From: Alistipes sp.
GTDB lineage: Bacteria > Bacteroidota > Bacteroidia > Bacteroidales > Rikenellaceae
Assembly: GCA_017410165.1 (NCBI GenBank)
Contig: JAFQRH010000017.1
Location: forward strand, 53,631 to 117,630
Direction of reading: 5' to 3'
DNA length: 64,000 nt
In this document: one piece after another, positions 27,795-36,888 of the stretch
Position numbering within the stretch: position 1 is the stretch's first letter
Layout of the letters: each line of letters opens with the position of its first letter
Position numbers and translations under genes: made by a program
Notes under the pieces: generated by a model
Seen by the model: the letters and a program-made list of their open reading frames with translations, nothing else
The model's database searches: none
Told to the model about the DNA's origin: nothing

Positions 27795-29006
27795 TTACTC
27801 CACTATAAGCAACGACGAGTCGCCATACGACAGGAATCGGAAGTCGTGCGAGAGGGCGTAGTCGTAGATACGGTGCCACTCGTCGCCGACGTATGCCGAT
27901 ACGAGCAGCAGAAGCGTCGATTTCGGTTGGTGGAAATTGGTCACAATGCGATTGACGATACGGAAATGGTAGCCGAGTGGCGTAATCATAATCTGCGTGG
28001 CCGCCTTCAAGCGCGACAACGACTCGCGCTCCATATAATCGAGCAACGTATCCACCGCTTGCTCACCCGAAAAATCGGCCGCAATATCGTACAACTCCCA
28101 CTGACCGATTACACGGTTGCAGTCGGGCGTACCGCTGTTTTTGATGCGCCACGCCAACGCCGCAAGCGACTCTAACGTGCGCACCGACGTTGTGCCGACA
28201 GCCGTCACGCGACCCGCCTTCGCGCGCAACAGACGCAACACATCGAGCGTAATTTCAAAGTGCTCGGTGTGCATCGGATGCTCGGCGGCATTTTCGTCCT
28301 TCACCGGCAAGAATGTTCCTGCACCGACGTGTAACGTCACCTCGCCAAACGAGAAACCGCGCTCGCGCAACGACTCGATGAGCGGTCGCGTGAAGTGCAA
28401 GCCGGCAGTCGGCGCAGCAACCGAACCCTCGAAGCGCGAATATACGGTCTGGTAGCGCGTGTTGTCAATCTCCTCGCTTTCACGGTTGAGGTATGGCGGA
28501 ATCGGGATGCGGCCCAAGTATTCGAGCAACTCTCCGAACGACATCGGAGCCGACCACTCAAAGCGAACGATGTGCTCTCGCGTGCCACGCTCGGCGATAT
28601 ACGCACGCAACGCGTACGACTCGCCACCCCACTCGAAAGGTATCTGCACAGCACCCTCTTTCCACTTTTTGAGGTTGCCCACGATGCACGACCACTCGCA
28701 CTCGCCACGCTCGGCAAATGCTCGTTCGTAGTCGGCCGGTGCGTGCGGTTCAAGACAGAAGACCTCAACCCTTGCACCCGACTCCTTATGCATAATCAGG
28801 CGCGCACGCACGACCTTTGTGTTGTTGAACACAAAGAGCGTATCCTCGGGCAGTTCGTCGCCAATATCGGCAAAGCGACGCTCCGTGAGCGTGCCGTTAC
28901 GATAGACGAGCAGTTTCGACGAGTCGCGTTGCGGTAGCGGAAATTTTGCAATACGCTCGTCGGGCAACGCGTAGTCGTAGTCGTTGATGTTGATATATCT
29001 CTCCAT
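27795..29006 (-). CDS. queA: S-adenosylmethionine:tRNA ribosyltransferase-isomerase
   Basis: QueA makes epoxyqueuosine in tRNA. The 403-residue product has LPDERIAKFPLPQRDSSKLLV, TLFVFNNTKVVRARL, GSVAAPTAGLHFT, VTLHVGAGTFLPV and NFHQPKSTLLLLVSAY, all family signatures. It is longer than the roughly 350 residues of E. coli QueA because of inserts, as in other Bacteroidetes homologues. I start at MERYININDYDYALP (29006); the open frame beyond covers an AT-rich repeat leader. Confidence 0.93.
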   Translation of the reverse strand: MERYININDYDYALPDERIAKFPLPQRDSSKLLVYRNGTLTERRFADIGDELPEDTLFVFNNTKVVRARLIMHKESGARVEVFCLEPHAPADYERAFAERGECEWSCIVGNLKKWKEGAVQIPFEWGGESYALRAYIAERGTREHIVRFEWSAPMSFGELLEYLGRIPIPPYLNRESEEIDNTRYQTVYSRFEGSVAAPTAGLHFTRPLIESLRERGFSFGEVTLHVGAGTFLPVKDENAAEHPMHTEHFEITLDVLRLLRAKAGRVTAVGTTSVRTLESLAALAWRIKNSGTPDCNRVIGQWELYDIAADFSGEQAVDTLLDYMERESLSRLKAATQIMITPLGYHFRIVNRIVTNFHQPKSTLLLLVSAYVGDEWHRIYDYALSHDFRFLSYGDSSLLIVE

Positions 29007-29023
29007 ATTTTTTCGGCTATTAG

Positions 29024-29072
29024 CCATTAGCCATTTAATTGACAATTGATAATTGATAATTGACAATTAAAG
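29024..29072. repeat. Short tandem repeats in the queA leader
   Basis: Two TTAGCCA units are followed by four units of the type ATTGA(C/T)A (about 29037-29068). The stretch is AT-rich and lies just upstream of queA. Confidence 0.55.
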
Positions 29073-29088
29073 GTACATTTCTACAAAA

Positions 29089-29112
29089 TTGGGCTGCCAA
29101 GCGACAGCCCAA
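29089..29112. terminator. Small hairpin between queA and tpiA
   Basis: TTGGGCTG pairs perfectly with CAGCCCAA around an 8-nt loop. Flanking T tracts are short, so its terminator role is uncertain. Confidence 0.45.
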
Positions 29113-29128
29113 AAACCTTATTTACCAT

Positions 29129-29252
29129 AAAAAGTGTTTTTGAGGTGGATTTTACAAGGCTTGCGAAGATTTGTAGAACGGAGCATACTTGGGCGTATGT
29201 GAGTATCTACAAATCAAGCGTAACGCAATAAAAGCCCCTCAAAACGTTTTTT
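29129..29252. repeat. Long imperfect palindrome (about 60-bp arms)
   Basis: The left arm, from AAAAAGTGTTTTTGAGG through GATTTGTAG to CATAC, matches the reverse complement of the right arm (TATG..CTACAAATC..CCCCTCAAAACG) over about 60 bp with scattered mismatches. It ends 2 bp before the tpiA stop. It could act as a terminator or be a non-autonomous palindromic repeat. Confidence 0.7.
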
Positions 29253-29254
29253 AA

Positions 29255-30010
29255 TTAGAAGCCCTTGCCAATCGCAAGAAAATCCTCCGCCTTCAACGCA
29301 GCTCCACCAATCAAACCGCCATCAACATCCTCCTTTGCGAAGATCTCGGCAGCGTTCGACGGCTTGCACGAACCACCGTAGAGAATTGGACACTCCTCGG
29401 CAGCAGCACCAAACTTCGCGCGAAGAACCTCGCGGATGTAGGCGTGAATCTCCTGTGCCTGCTCTGCGGTTGCGGTCTTACCGGTACCGATAGCCCAAAC
29501 CGGCTCGTAAGCGATAACGAGCGATGCGAACTGCTCCTCGGTCAGGTTGTAAACAACCTCCTCAATCTGCGCCTTGCAAACTGCGAAGTGGTTACCTGCC
29601 TCGCGCTCCTCCAAGTTCTCGCCAACGCAGTAGATAGGGGTCAGGCCGTTAGCGTATGCCTGTGCCATCTTCTTGTTCAAGCTCTCCGAAGTCTCGCCAT
29701 AGTACTGACGACGCTCCGAGTGGCCGAGAATCACGTACTTGCAACCGAGTGCTGCAATCATCGACGCAGCAACCTCACCCGTATAAGCACCCTTTGCCTC
29801 GGTAGCGCAATCCTGCGCACCTACTGCGATATCCGAGCCCTTAACCTGCTCGATGACCTGTGCAAGGTGGGTGAATGGAGGACATACGATGAAGTTTACG
29901 CACTCGCAAACCTCGCCACGACCTGCTACGACACTCTTTGCCAACTCTACGCCCTCTGCCGGAAGCGTATTCATCTTCCAGTTACCAGCAACAATCTTCT
30001 TTCTTGCCAT
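29255..30010 (-). CDS. tpiA: Triosephosphate isomerase
   Basis: The 251-residue glycolytic enzyme interconverts dihydroxyacetone phosphate and glyceraldehyde 3-phosphate. It has KIVAGNWKMN with the active-site Asn/Lys, YVILGHSERRQYYGE with the catalytic His, VIAYEPVWAIGTGKTAT with the catalytic Glu and loop 6, and ILYGGSCKPSNA plus GGLIGGAALK for phosphate binding. The frame extends upstream but MARKKIVAGNWKMN is the family start. It is a single gene. Confidence 0.97.
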   Translation of the reverse strand: MARKKIVAGNWKMNTLPAEGVELAKSVVAGRGEVCECVNFIVCPPFTHLAQVIEQVKGSDIAVGAQDCATEAKGAYTGEVAASMIAALGCKYVILGHSERRQYYGETSESLNKKMAQAYANGLTPIYCVGENLEEREAGNHFAVCKAQIEEVVYNLTEEQFASLVIAYEPVWAIGTGKTATAEQAQEIHAYIREVLRAKFGAAAEECPILYGGSCKPSNAAEIFAKEDVDGGLIGGAALKAEDFLAIGKGF

Positions 30011-30172
30011 AATTTTCTGATATTTTAATTTAAGTTTAATAATGTTTTCTAATCTCATTTATTAGGAACTCTCAATGTTACATCTTCAATAAATCTTGCA
30101 TTACTAAACTTAAATTATGCATCGAAACGATGCAATAAATAAAGCAAGCAAGAAGATGACATTTTTACATTT

Positions 30173-30217
30173 CCCCTAAATCCCCTTTTGGAAAAAGGGG
30201 ACTTGTCGCTACGCTCC
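30173..30217. repeat. Dispersed hairpin repeat, copy 1
   Basis: CCCCTAAATCCCCTTTTG..AAAAGGGGACTTGTCGCTACGCTCC occurs here and, with few changes, at 48205-48250. CCCCTTTT pairs with AAAAGGGG. Preceding bases (TTTTACATTT) are also similar. A run of seven G follows at 30240-30246. Confidence 0.75.
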
Positions 30218-30289
30218 ATTAAACAGCCCTACAACAAGCGGGGGGGTATCTCCTAAAATTTTATAGAGTTTAACTTTTATATTTTCGTT

Positions 30290-32017
30290 TTACTCCTTCT
30301 TCGACTCAATCCACGCCTTGATTTCAGCGGTTGCGAGTCCAAGTTTGTTCTTCTTGTTAAAGCCGCAAAGGTCGTTAAAGAGTTTCATTCCGCCACTCTT
30401 TGCAGTGCCGGCAAACGCTTCAAGGGTGATGTAACCCATCTTCTGAATCGTCTCAACCCACTCTGCCGGAACGCCCGCTGCGGTATATACCTCCTCGGCA
30501 TCGGCTACAACCTTCTTCTCCGGACGCATAGTCGGGAAGAATAACACATCCTGAATCGACGACTGGCCCGTCATAAACATCGTCAGGCGGTCGATACCCA
30601 TACCCATACCCGAGCAGTTAGGCATACCGTACTCCAATGCACGAACAAAGTCCATATCGATAAACATCGCCTCGTCGTCGCCACGCTCCGAAAGGCGCAT
30701 CTGCTCCTGGAAACGCTCCAACTGGTCGATTGGGTCGTTGAGCTCCGAGTAGGCGTTACACAACTCCTTGCCCGCAACGAACAACTCGAAACGCTCGGTC
30801 AAATCCTCATTGTCGCGGTGACGCTTACACAGCGGCGACATCTCAATCGGATAGTCGCAGATGAAGGTCGGCTGAACCAAATCCGGCTCGCAATACTGAC
30901 CGAAGATGGCATCAATCAACTTACCCTTACCCATCGTGTCGTCCACCTCAACATTCAGGCGGGTACACGCCTCACGCAACTGCGCCTCGCTCTGACCCGT
31001 AATATCGTAACCGGTCTTTTCGCGGATGGCATCGGTCATCGTCAAGCGGCGGAACGGTGCTTTGAACGAAATCTGCTTGCCGTCAATCTCCACCTCGGTC
31101 GTACCATTGACCGCCAAGGCGATACGCTCCAACATATTCTCCGTGAACTCCATCATCCAGCGGTAGTCCTTATAGGCGATGTAAATCTCCATACAGGTAA
31201 ACTCCGGATTGTGCGTGCGGTCCATACCCTCGTTACGGAAGTTCTTACCGAACTCGTAAACGCCGTCGAAACCACCGACAATCAGACGCTTCAAATACAA
31301 CTCCGTAGCAATTCGCATATAGAAGTCTATATCGAGCGCATTGTGGTGCGTGATGAACGGACGCGCCGAAGCACCGCCCGGAATCGGTTGCAGAATCGGA
31401 GTCTCGACCTCCAAACAGCCGTGCTCGTTGAAGTACTCGCGCATCGTCGAGATAATCTTCGCACGCTTGGCAAACACGTCGCGCACCTTCGGATTTACGA
31501 CCAAATCGACATAACGCTGACGATAGCGCACCTCCGGGTCGGTCAGCGCGTCGAACTGCTGGCCATCCTTCTCCTTAACGATTGGCAGCGGACGAATCGA
31601 CTTCGACAAGACGGTAAACTTGCGACAGTGTACCGACAACTCGCCCGTATTGGTGCGGAACGCAAAACCCTCGATGCCGATAAAGTCGCCAATGTCGAGC
31701 AACTTCTTGAAGACGGTGTTGTAGAGCGTAGGGTCGCCCTCCGGACATACGTCGTCACGGCGGATATATACCTGAATACGACCCGTGTGGTCCTGCAACT
31801 CAAAGAACGATGCGCTACCCATAATACGGCGGCTCATCATACGGCCGGCGATGGTAACCGACTGATACTTCTCCGGTGCAGCATCGAAGTTTTCGGCCAA
31901 TTCACGAGCCGATGCGGTTACGTCGAAACGCTCCGCAGGATAGGGGTTGATTCCGAGCTCACGCAACGCTTTGAGTGATTGGCGTCGCAGTTGTTCCTGT
32001 TCGCTAAGATGTTCCAT
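30290..32017 (-). CDS. lysS: Lysyl-tRNA synthetase, class II
   Basis: The 575-residue enzyme has an N-terminal OB-fold anticodon domain ([32 protein letters not shown]) and class II motifs: [55 protein letters not shown], and [13 protein letters not shown]. It is about 70 residues longer than E. coli LysS, with a C-terminal helical extension after FPTMRPEKK. Such extensions are usual in Bacteroidetes LysS. The ATG at 32017 is the natural start. Confidence 0.96.
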   Translation of the reverse strand: MEHLSEQEQLRRQSLKALRELGINPYPAERFDVTASARELAENFDAAPEKYQSVTIAGRMMSRRIMGSASFFELQDHTGRIQVYIRRDDVCPEGDPTLYNTVFKKLLDIGDFIGIEGFAFRTNTGELSVHCRKFTVLSKSIRPLPIVKEKDGQQFDALTDPEVRYRQRYVDLVVNPKVRDVFAKRAKIISTMREYFNEHGCLEVETPILQPIPGGASARPFITHHNALDIDFYMRIATELYLKRLIVGGFDGVYEFGKNFRNEGMDRTHNPEFTCMEIYIAYKDYRWMMEFTENMLERIALAVNGTTEVEIDGKQISFKAPFRRLTMTDAIREKTGYDITGQSEAQLREACTRLNVEVDDTMGKGKLIDAIFGQYCEPDLVQPTFICDYPIEMSPLCKRHRDNEDLTERFELFVAGKELCNAYSELNDPIDQLERFQEQMRLSERGDDEAMFIDMDFVRALEYGMPNCSGMGMGIDRLTMFMTGQSSIQDVLFFPTMRPEKKVVADAEEVYTAAGVPAEWVETIQKMGYITLEAFAGTAKSGGMKLFNDLCGFNKKNKLGLATAEIKAWIESKKE

Positions 32018-32114
32018 ATAATCGTTAATTTTTTATTATTTTTCACTTGCCGTAAGCAACCCGTTTGAGCGGTGTCAATCGGTTTGCTTTTGCGCCCCAC
32101 AAAAAATGCGCGTG

Positions 32115-32122
32115 CAAAGATA
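32115..32122 (-). promoter_or_regulatory. Candidate -7 element for lysS
   Basis: TATCTTTG on the minus strand matches TAnnTTTG, 98 bp before lysS and just past the end of the PAP2 gene. Confidence 0.45.
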
Positions 32123-32128
32123 CGCTAT

Positions 32129-32719
32129 TTAGCGTAATTTTTCCACTACTGCATCCAATTTTTTCCACAGAAAGTATATTGCCACGCCGGAAATTGCACC
32201 GACAACTGCTCCGAGTGCCAAATCCTGCGGAAAATGGCACGCCAAATAGATGCGCGAATAGCAGATGAGCAGCACTACCGCCGCAATAAACCACGCATAC
32301 CAACGACGGCCGACAGCCGCCGCCGACATCACCGCCATAGCGACAACCGTTGCCGCGTGCGACGACACCGTACCATACGGGCCGTGAGCATACGACGGCA
32401 CGTGCGCCAAATCGCGCACCGCACTATGGAACATCGGACGATGACGAGCCGGAAAATCCGCCCAAACGCTCTTCAACATTCCCGTATGTTTGAATATTCC
32501 GCACAGCATATCCGCCACGCCCATAGCCAACACCAGGCACAACAGAAAGGTCAGCACACTACGCCAACCGTAGCGACGCCACACGGCATAGAGAATAAAC
32601 GCATAGAGTGGAATCCACATAGCCGTACCCGACACCGTCTCCATCACGGCATCCATCACGGCTCCTCCGTCGAAATTGAGCCACAGAAACAGTCGCTCGT
32701 CAAATGTAAAATCTGCCAT
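32129..32719 (-). CDS. PAP2-family membrane phosphatase
   Basis: The 196-residue protein has about five membrane helices and the three PAP2 motifs: ARHRP-type (PARHRPMF), GTVSSHA with the catalytic His, and SRIYLACHFPQD with the second His. Such enzymes dephosphorylate phosphatidic acid, undecaprenyl diphosphate or lipid A. I start at MADFTFDERLFLWLN. It follows the alkaline phosphatase gene by 13 bp, so they are likely cotranscribed. Confidence 0.9.
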   Translation of the reverse strand: MADFTFDERLFLWLNFDGGAVMDAVMETVSGTAMWIPLYAFILYAVWRRYGWRSVLTFLLCLVLAMGVADMLCGIFKHTGMLKSVWADFPARHRPMFHSAVRDLAHVPSYAHGPYGTVSSHAATVVAMAVMSAAAVGRRWYAWFIAAVVLLICYSRIYLACHFPQDLALGAVVGAISGVAIYFLWKKLDAVVEKLR

Positions 32720-32732
32720 AAGCCCTTCGCTG

Positions 32733-34172
32733 CTAATTAAGTTCGCCACCGATTACCTCGGCAATCTTTTTCGGCACATCGGTATTGTCGAAACACTCCA
32801 TAAAACGCTCATAGCCGACACCCTTGACAAAGAGCGGCACCTGCGCTCCGGTGTGCGACAATCCGATCCAATTCACATAGGCACGCTTGTTGAGGATGCG
32901 CACCGCCTCGGCTGCCATCTTCTCGTTACTCGTATAGAGTCCCACAACCTTCTCGCCCTCCTGCAAGAAATTATCGCGGAAGATGCGGCGCAACGTCTCT
33001 TCGTCCTTCTTGCGAAGTGTCACCTTATCCCACAGACCAAGGTAGTCGCTCAACAATTGCTGCATATCCTCCCACGTCACCTTGCCCGATTCGCGCATAT
33101 GTTGCATCTTCAAGGTGAGTTGCTCCTCCGAGGTACGTTGGAAAGCGAGTCGCTCCATATTCATCTTATACTTCGAGTAGCCGATAGCCATACCGCCCGT
33201 CTCGTGGTCGGACGTAACGACGATAAGTGTCTGGTCTGGATGACGCTCGGCAAACTCCACCGCCATAGCAATCGACGCCGAGAAGTCGTTTATCTCCTCG
33301 AAGGTCGTCACCGCATCGTTATCGTGGCAGGCGTAATCGATATGACCACCCTCGACCATCAGCATAAAGCCGTCATCCACCGCCTCGCGCTCCAAGTATC
33401 GGATTGCGGCACGCGTAAAATCGACAATCGTCGGACAACTCTCCGAACGGTCGGTAGCAAAGCGCATCGACTTGCGGTCGAGCGAGTCGGAGAGCAACAT
33501 CACACGCTTATTGCGCACCTCTGCGGCGCGGTCGGCACTCTGCAACACCTCGATACCGGCGGCACGTGCCTGTTCGACGATATCCTGCGCCTTCAAGCCA
33601 CTCTTGCTACACGAGAGAATTGTCGAGCCGGCCATAAAATCTATGTCGCTCTCGATGAGGCGGTCGATTATGTAGTTATACTCGCTACGCTTCTTACAGT
33701 GGGCATAGAACGCGCTCGGTGTGGCGTGGTTGATGCCCACATTCGAGCAGATTCCCACCTTCCAGCCGCGCTCCTTGACAAACTCCGTAATATTTTTCAC
33801 CGGACGCTCCTCGGCATCCACACCCAGATAGCCGTTGATGGTCTTCACGCCCGTAGCCAACGCCGTTCCGGCAGCCGCCGAATCGGTCACCAGACTCGTT
33901 GCCGAGTGGGTTGTGATAAACGTATGCACCGGAAAGCGTGTGAACGACAACTCGCCACCATTCGCCATCTCGGGATGCACCTTGGCGTTATAGAGTTCTG
34001 CTCCGCGCACGTGGTTGATACCCAGACCATCGCCGATAAAGTAGAAGACGTACTTGACCTGCGATTTGTTGCGAGGTGCAGCAAACGCCTCACTCGGCAC
34101 CACCACCGACAGCAGAGCAACCACCACCGCCACCATTCGGCCCAGACGGGCAACGCCCTTCATCTTATTCAT
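32733..34172 (-). CDS. Alkaline phosphatase
   Basis: The 479-residue exported enzyme starts with a signal peptide ending near PSEAFAAP. It has IGDGLGINHV, LVTDSAAAGTALATG with the nucleophilic Ser, EGGHIDYACHDND and VVTSDHETGGMA with zinc ligands. It would release phosphate in the periplasm. The in-frame start at 34208 lies in a 21-bp repeat; MNKMKGVARLG at 34172 (or 34163) gives a normal signal peptide. It is followed by the PAP2 phosphatase. Confidence 0.92.
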   Translation of the reverse strand: MNKMKGVARLGRMVAVVVALLSVVVPSEAFAAPRNKSQVKYVFYFIGDGLGINHVRGAELYNAKVHPEMANGGELSFTRFPVHTFITTHSATSLVTDSAAAGTALATGVKTINGYLGVDAEERPVKNITEFVKERGWKVGICSNVGINHATPSAFYAHCKKRSEYNYIIDRLIESDIDFMAGSTILSCSKSGLKAQDIVEQARAAGIEVLQSADRAAEVRNKRVMLLSDSLDRKSMRFATDRSESCPTIVDFTRAAIRYLEREAVDDGFMLMVEGGHIDYACHDNDAVTTFEEINDFSASIAMAVEFAERHPDQTLIVVTSDHETGGMAIGYSKYKMNMERLAFQRTSEEQLTLKMQHMRESGKVTWEDMQQLLSDYLGLWDKVTLRKKDEETLRRIFRDNFLQEGEKVVGLYTSNEKMAAEAVRILNKRAYVNWIGLSHTGAQVPLFVKGVGYERFMECFDNTDVPKKIAEVIGGELN

Positions 34173-34177
34173 CTTTA

Positions 34178-34219
34178 CGCCCCACATATTTTTTGAAACG
34201 CCCCACATATTTTTTGAAA
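34178..34219. repeat. Two tandem 21-bp repeats before the alkaline phosphatase gene
   Basis: Two exact 21-bp copies (CGCCCCACATATTTTTTGAAA) lie head to tail at 34178-34198 and 34199-34219, 5 bp before the start codon on the minus strand. They could be a duplicated regulator site, such as one for phosphate control, or replication slippage. Confidence 0.8.
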
Positions 34220-34246
34220 AATGTCTCTTCTATTCTTGTTTGGTGT

Positions 34247-34996
34247 TTAGTTGCGACGATTGTTTATGAGCGCAACGTAGTAGAGTATCGAGGCGATGGC
34301 CGAGAGTGCCGCCACAAGGTATGTGCGTGCAGCCCAACGCAACGATATGCGTGCGCCCTCCATCTCCTCGTAGCGCAGCGTGCGGCTCGACTCCAACCAC
34401 TCCAACGCGCGTTGCGAAGCGTTGTACTCGACCGGCAGAGTCACAATCGAGAAGAGCGCCGACATCGCCATCAAGCCCACACCTATCCAGCACAACGTGT
34501 CGCTGCTCGTTGAGGCGGTCATCACCAGACCGGCAAGAATCACCCACGTAGCGATACGCGACGAGAAGTTCACCACCGGCACCAACGCCGAGCGCAGACG
34601 CAGCGGTGCATACCCTTCGGCGTGCTGAATAGCGTGGCCGCACTCGTGACAAGCAACCGCCGCAGCCGCAATCGAGCGACCTGCATAGACCTCATCCGAG
34701 AGGTTTACGGTCATCGTTGCAGGGTTGAAGTGGTCGGTCAGCGACCCGCCGACGTGCGTGATGCGGACGTTATGTATATTGTGGTCGCGCAACATCCGCT
34801 CGGCAATCTCGGCACCCGTCATTCCACCCGGAAGTATCTCGCGCGAGTACTTGGTAAAGACCGAGCGCAGACGCGCCTGAACGATAAAGCCGGCAACGGC
34901 TACAATGATGATTATCAGCATCGCCTCGGATGTGGTAAGATTATACACCGCATCGCTCTGGGCAACATAGTCGGATTGCAAAAGTGTTGTAAACAT
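34247..34996 (-). CDS. YugP-like membrane zinc metallopeptidase
   Basis: The 249-residue protein has an N-terminal membrane helix, the zincin motif HECGH at residues 117-121 and three or four further C-terminal helices. SREILPGGMTGAEIAERMLRDHNI and the long LPVEYNASQRALEWL segment are typical of the YugP/neutral zinc metallopeptidase family. Substrates are unknown; membrane protein quality control is a common guess. A promoter lies at 35040-35071. Confidence 0.9.
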   Translation of the reverse strand: MFTTLLQSDYVAQSDAVYNLTTSEAMLIIIIVAVAGFIVQARLRSVFTKYSREILPGGMTGAEIAERMLRDHNIHNVRITHVGGSLTDHFNPATMTVNLSDEVYAGRSIAAAAVACHECGHAIQHAEGYAPLRLRSALVPVVNFSSRIATWVILAGLVMTASTSSDTLCWIGVGLMAMSALFSIVTLPVEYNASQRALEWLESSRTLRYEEMEGARISLRWAARTYLVAALSAIASILYYVALINNRRN

Positions 34997-35039
34997 CGTT
35001 TTTATACGTTTTTATGCGTTATTACGTTATTATGACGGA

Positions 35040-35071
35040 CAAATGTAAGAAAAATTGTGTAAATTTGCCAA
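35040..35071 (-). promoter_or_regulatory. Promoter of the YugP-like gene
   Basis: On the minus strand TTG (35069-35071), 21 bp and TACATTTG (35040-35047) fit the Bacteroidetes pattern. It overlaps the opposing guaD -7 element. Confidence 0.6.
35060..35067 (+). promoter_or_regulatory. Candidate -7 element for the deaminase gene
   Basis: TAAATTTG matches TAnnTTTG 55 bp before the ATG at 35123 and lies inside the spacer of the divergent YugP promoter. Confidence 0.45.
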
Positions 35072-35122
35072 TAATTGTGCTTTATACAACAAGATTAGTA
35101 ACCAAATAAACAACAGACAAAG

Positions 35123-35626
35123 ATGCATAACAAACCACAACGAAGCATTGCGTTCACCGCTGATGACGAACGCTTTATGCAGATGGCCATCGACCTATCG
35201 ATAGAGAATGTCGCCAAAGGCGGAGGTCCGTTCGGTGCTGTTATCGTGCGCAACGGCGAGCTCATCGCCACAGGCACCAACCGCGTAACCGACTCGTGCG
35301 ACCCGACGGCTCACGCCGAAGTGAATGCCATACGCTCGGCCTGCCAGAAGGAGCAGTGTTTCAAACTGAACGGTTGCGTGATTTACACCTCGTGCGAACC
35401 GTGTCCGATGTGCCTGAGCGCAATATATTGGGCAGGTCTCGACCGCATCTATTACGGCAACACCAAAGCCGATGCCAAAGCCATCGACTTCGACGACTCG
35501 TTCATCTACGACCAAATCGCACTCGACTACTCCGAGCGTTCGATTCCGTGCTACAACCTTCTGCGCGACAAAGCGTTGGAGGGTTTTCGCCGCTGGACCG
35601 AAAAGGAGGATAAAGTCCTATACTAA
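35123..35626 (+). CDS. Guanine/nucleoside deaminase (cytidine-deaminase fold)
   Basis: The 167-residue enzyme has the zinc-site motifs HAE at residues 64-66 and PCPMC (Cys94, Cys97). GGGPFGAVIVRNG and DEIYYGNTKADA-like sequence (RIYYGNTKADAKAIDFDD) point to the GuaD branch, which deaminates guanine to xanthine, rather than tRNA adenosine deaminase. Without a tree, another nucleobase deaminase cannot be excluded. It precedes the LolE-like gene by 29 bp. Confidence 0.87.
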   Translation: MHNKPQRSIAFTADDERFMQMAIDLSIENVAKGGGPFGAVIVRNGELIATGTNRVTDSCDPTAHAEVNAIRSACQKEQCFKLNGCVIYTSCEPCPMCLSAIYWAGLDRIYYGNTKADAKAIDFDDSFIYDQIALDYSERSIPCYNLLRDKALEGFRRWTEKEDKVLY

Positions 35627-35655
35627 CACCCCGCAAACCCAACCCAGAAACCTCG

Positions 35656-36888
35656 ATGAACACACCCCTGCTCATAGCCCGCAGAACGGCCGGCAACTCG
35701 TCGCCCACTCAACGAGTAATGACGCGTATTGCCACATTGGCCGTCGCGGTCAGCATCTGTGTTATGGTCATTACGCTCGCCGTCGTTGACGGTTTCAAGT
35801 GCGAAATGAACAAAATCGTCGGGGCAATATCTGCCGAGATTACCATCACCAACCCACGCTCGCTCAACTCGACATTCGGCCGTCCGATAACCTCCTCGCC
35901 GCAGTTGCGCTCAATCATTGGCACGACCGACGGTTGCACCTCCGCCTACGAGTATATATCGCGTGGCGGCGTGGCACGCTCGCAGAGTGGCGTTGCGGCC
36001 ATCGTATTGAAGGGCGTAGCAGAGTCGTACCCCTCGGAGCGTTTCGACGCGCTCATCGACGAAGGGGCGTTTCCGCAGATGGGCGAATCGCGCCGCAAGG
36101 AGTTGTTGATTGCACGCGAGACAGCCGATGCGCTCGGCGTAAAGACGGGCGACCGCGTGGAGTTGCTATTTATGGGTGACGGGCAGACGCCACAACGCGA
36201 ACTCTTCAAGGTGTGCGGCATCTACTCGATAGGTGGCAACGAGCAGGCGGCACTCGCCATCACCGACCTGCGCAACGTGCGCAAAATCAACGGTTGGGAC
36301 GAATCGCAGGTCTCGGGTTTCGAGATTTCGACCGATGGCCGACGACCATCTGCCGAGGTGGTCGATGCACTCAACTACCGCCTCGCCTACGAGTACGAGA
36401 GCGATGAGGATGTGGCGGCTATCGACGTACGCGAACTCTACGGCTACATCTTTGCGTGGCTCGAAACCCACGATGTGAATGCTGCCGTGATTGCCGCGAT
36501 AATGTTCATCGTCACACTCTTCAATATGATTACGACGCTGCTCATCCTCGTCTTGGAGCGAACACAGATGGTCGGCGTACTGAAAAGTATGGGAATGGAC
36601 AACGGAGCTATCCGCCGCATCTTCCTCTATCGCGCGGCAATGATTGTCGGCATAGGTATTCTCGTGGGCAACATCATCGCCCTCACGCTCCTCGCCATAC
36701 AGCACTCGACGGGCATCGTCACGCTCGACAGTTCGGCCTACTACGTCAGCCGCGTTCCGGTCGCACTCGATGCCACGACCATCATCACCACAAACCTTAT
36801 CTTCGTCGCTGCGATTCTTGCGTTGCTCTATGCGGCAACCGCCATCGTATCACGCATATCGCCCGCCGAAGCCGTTAAATATGAATAA
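35656..36888 (+). CDS. FtsX-like ABC permease, LolC/LolE type
   Basis: The 410-residue protein has an N-terminal helix (TLAVAVSICVMVITLAVVDGF), a periplasmic MacB-like domain (about residues 50-265) and three C-terminal helices. FNMITTLLILVLERTQMVGVLKSMGMDNGAIRRIFLYRA is the FtsX/LolE coupling region. Members release lipoproteins from the inner membrane for transport. The partner ATPase (LolD) is not adjacent. Its stop codon directly abuts the ubiE start. Confidence 0.88.
   Translation: MNTPLLIARRTAGNSSPTQRVMTRIATLAVAVSICVMVITLAVVDGFKCEMNKIVGAISAEITITNPRSLNSTFGRPITSSPQLRSIIGTTDGCTSAYEYISRGGVARSQSGVAAIVLKGVAESYPSERFDALIDEGAFPQMGESRRKELLIARETADALGVKTGDRVELLFMGDGQTPQRELFKVCGIYSIGGNEQAALAITDLRNVRKINGWDESQVSGFEISTDGRRPSAEVVDALNYRLAYEYESDEDVAAIDVRELYGYIFAWLETHDVNAAVIAAIMFIVTLFNMITTLLILVLERTQMVGVLKSMGMDNGAIRRIFLYRAAMIVGIGILVGNIIALTLLAIQHSTGIVTLDSSAYYVSRVPVALDATTIITTNLIFVAAILALLYAATAIVSRISPAEAVKYE

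Noticed and set aside
34178..34219. Twenty-one-bp tandem repeats considered as an attachment site
   Set aside because: No integrase or mobile-element gene is nearby.
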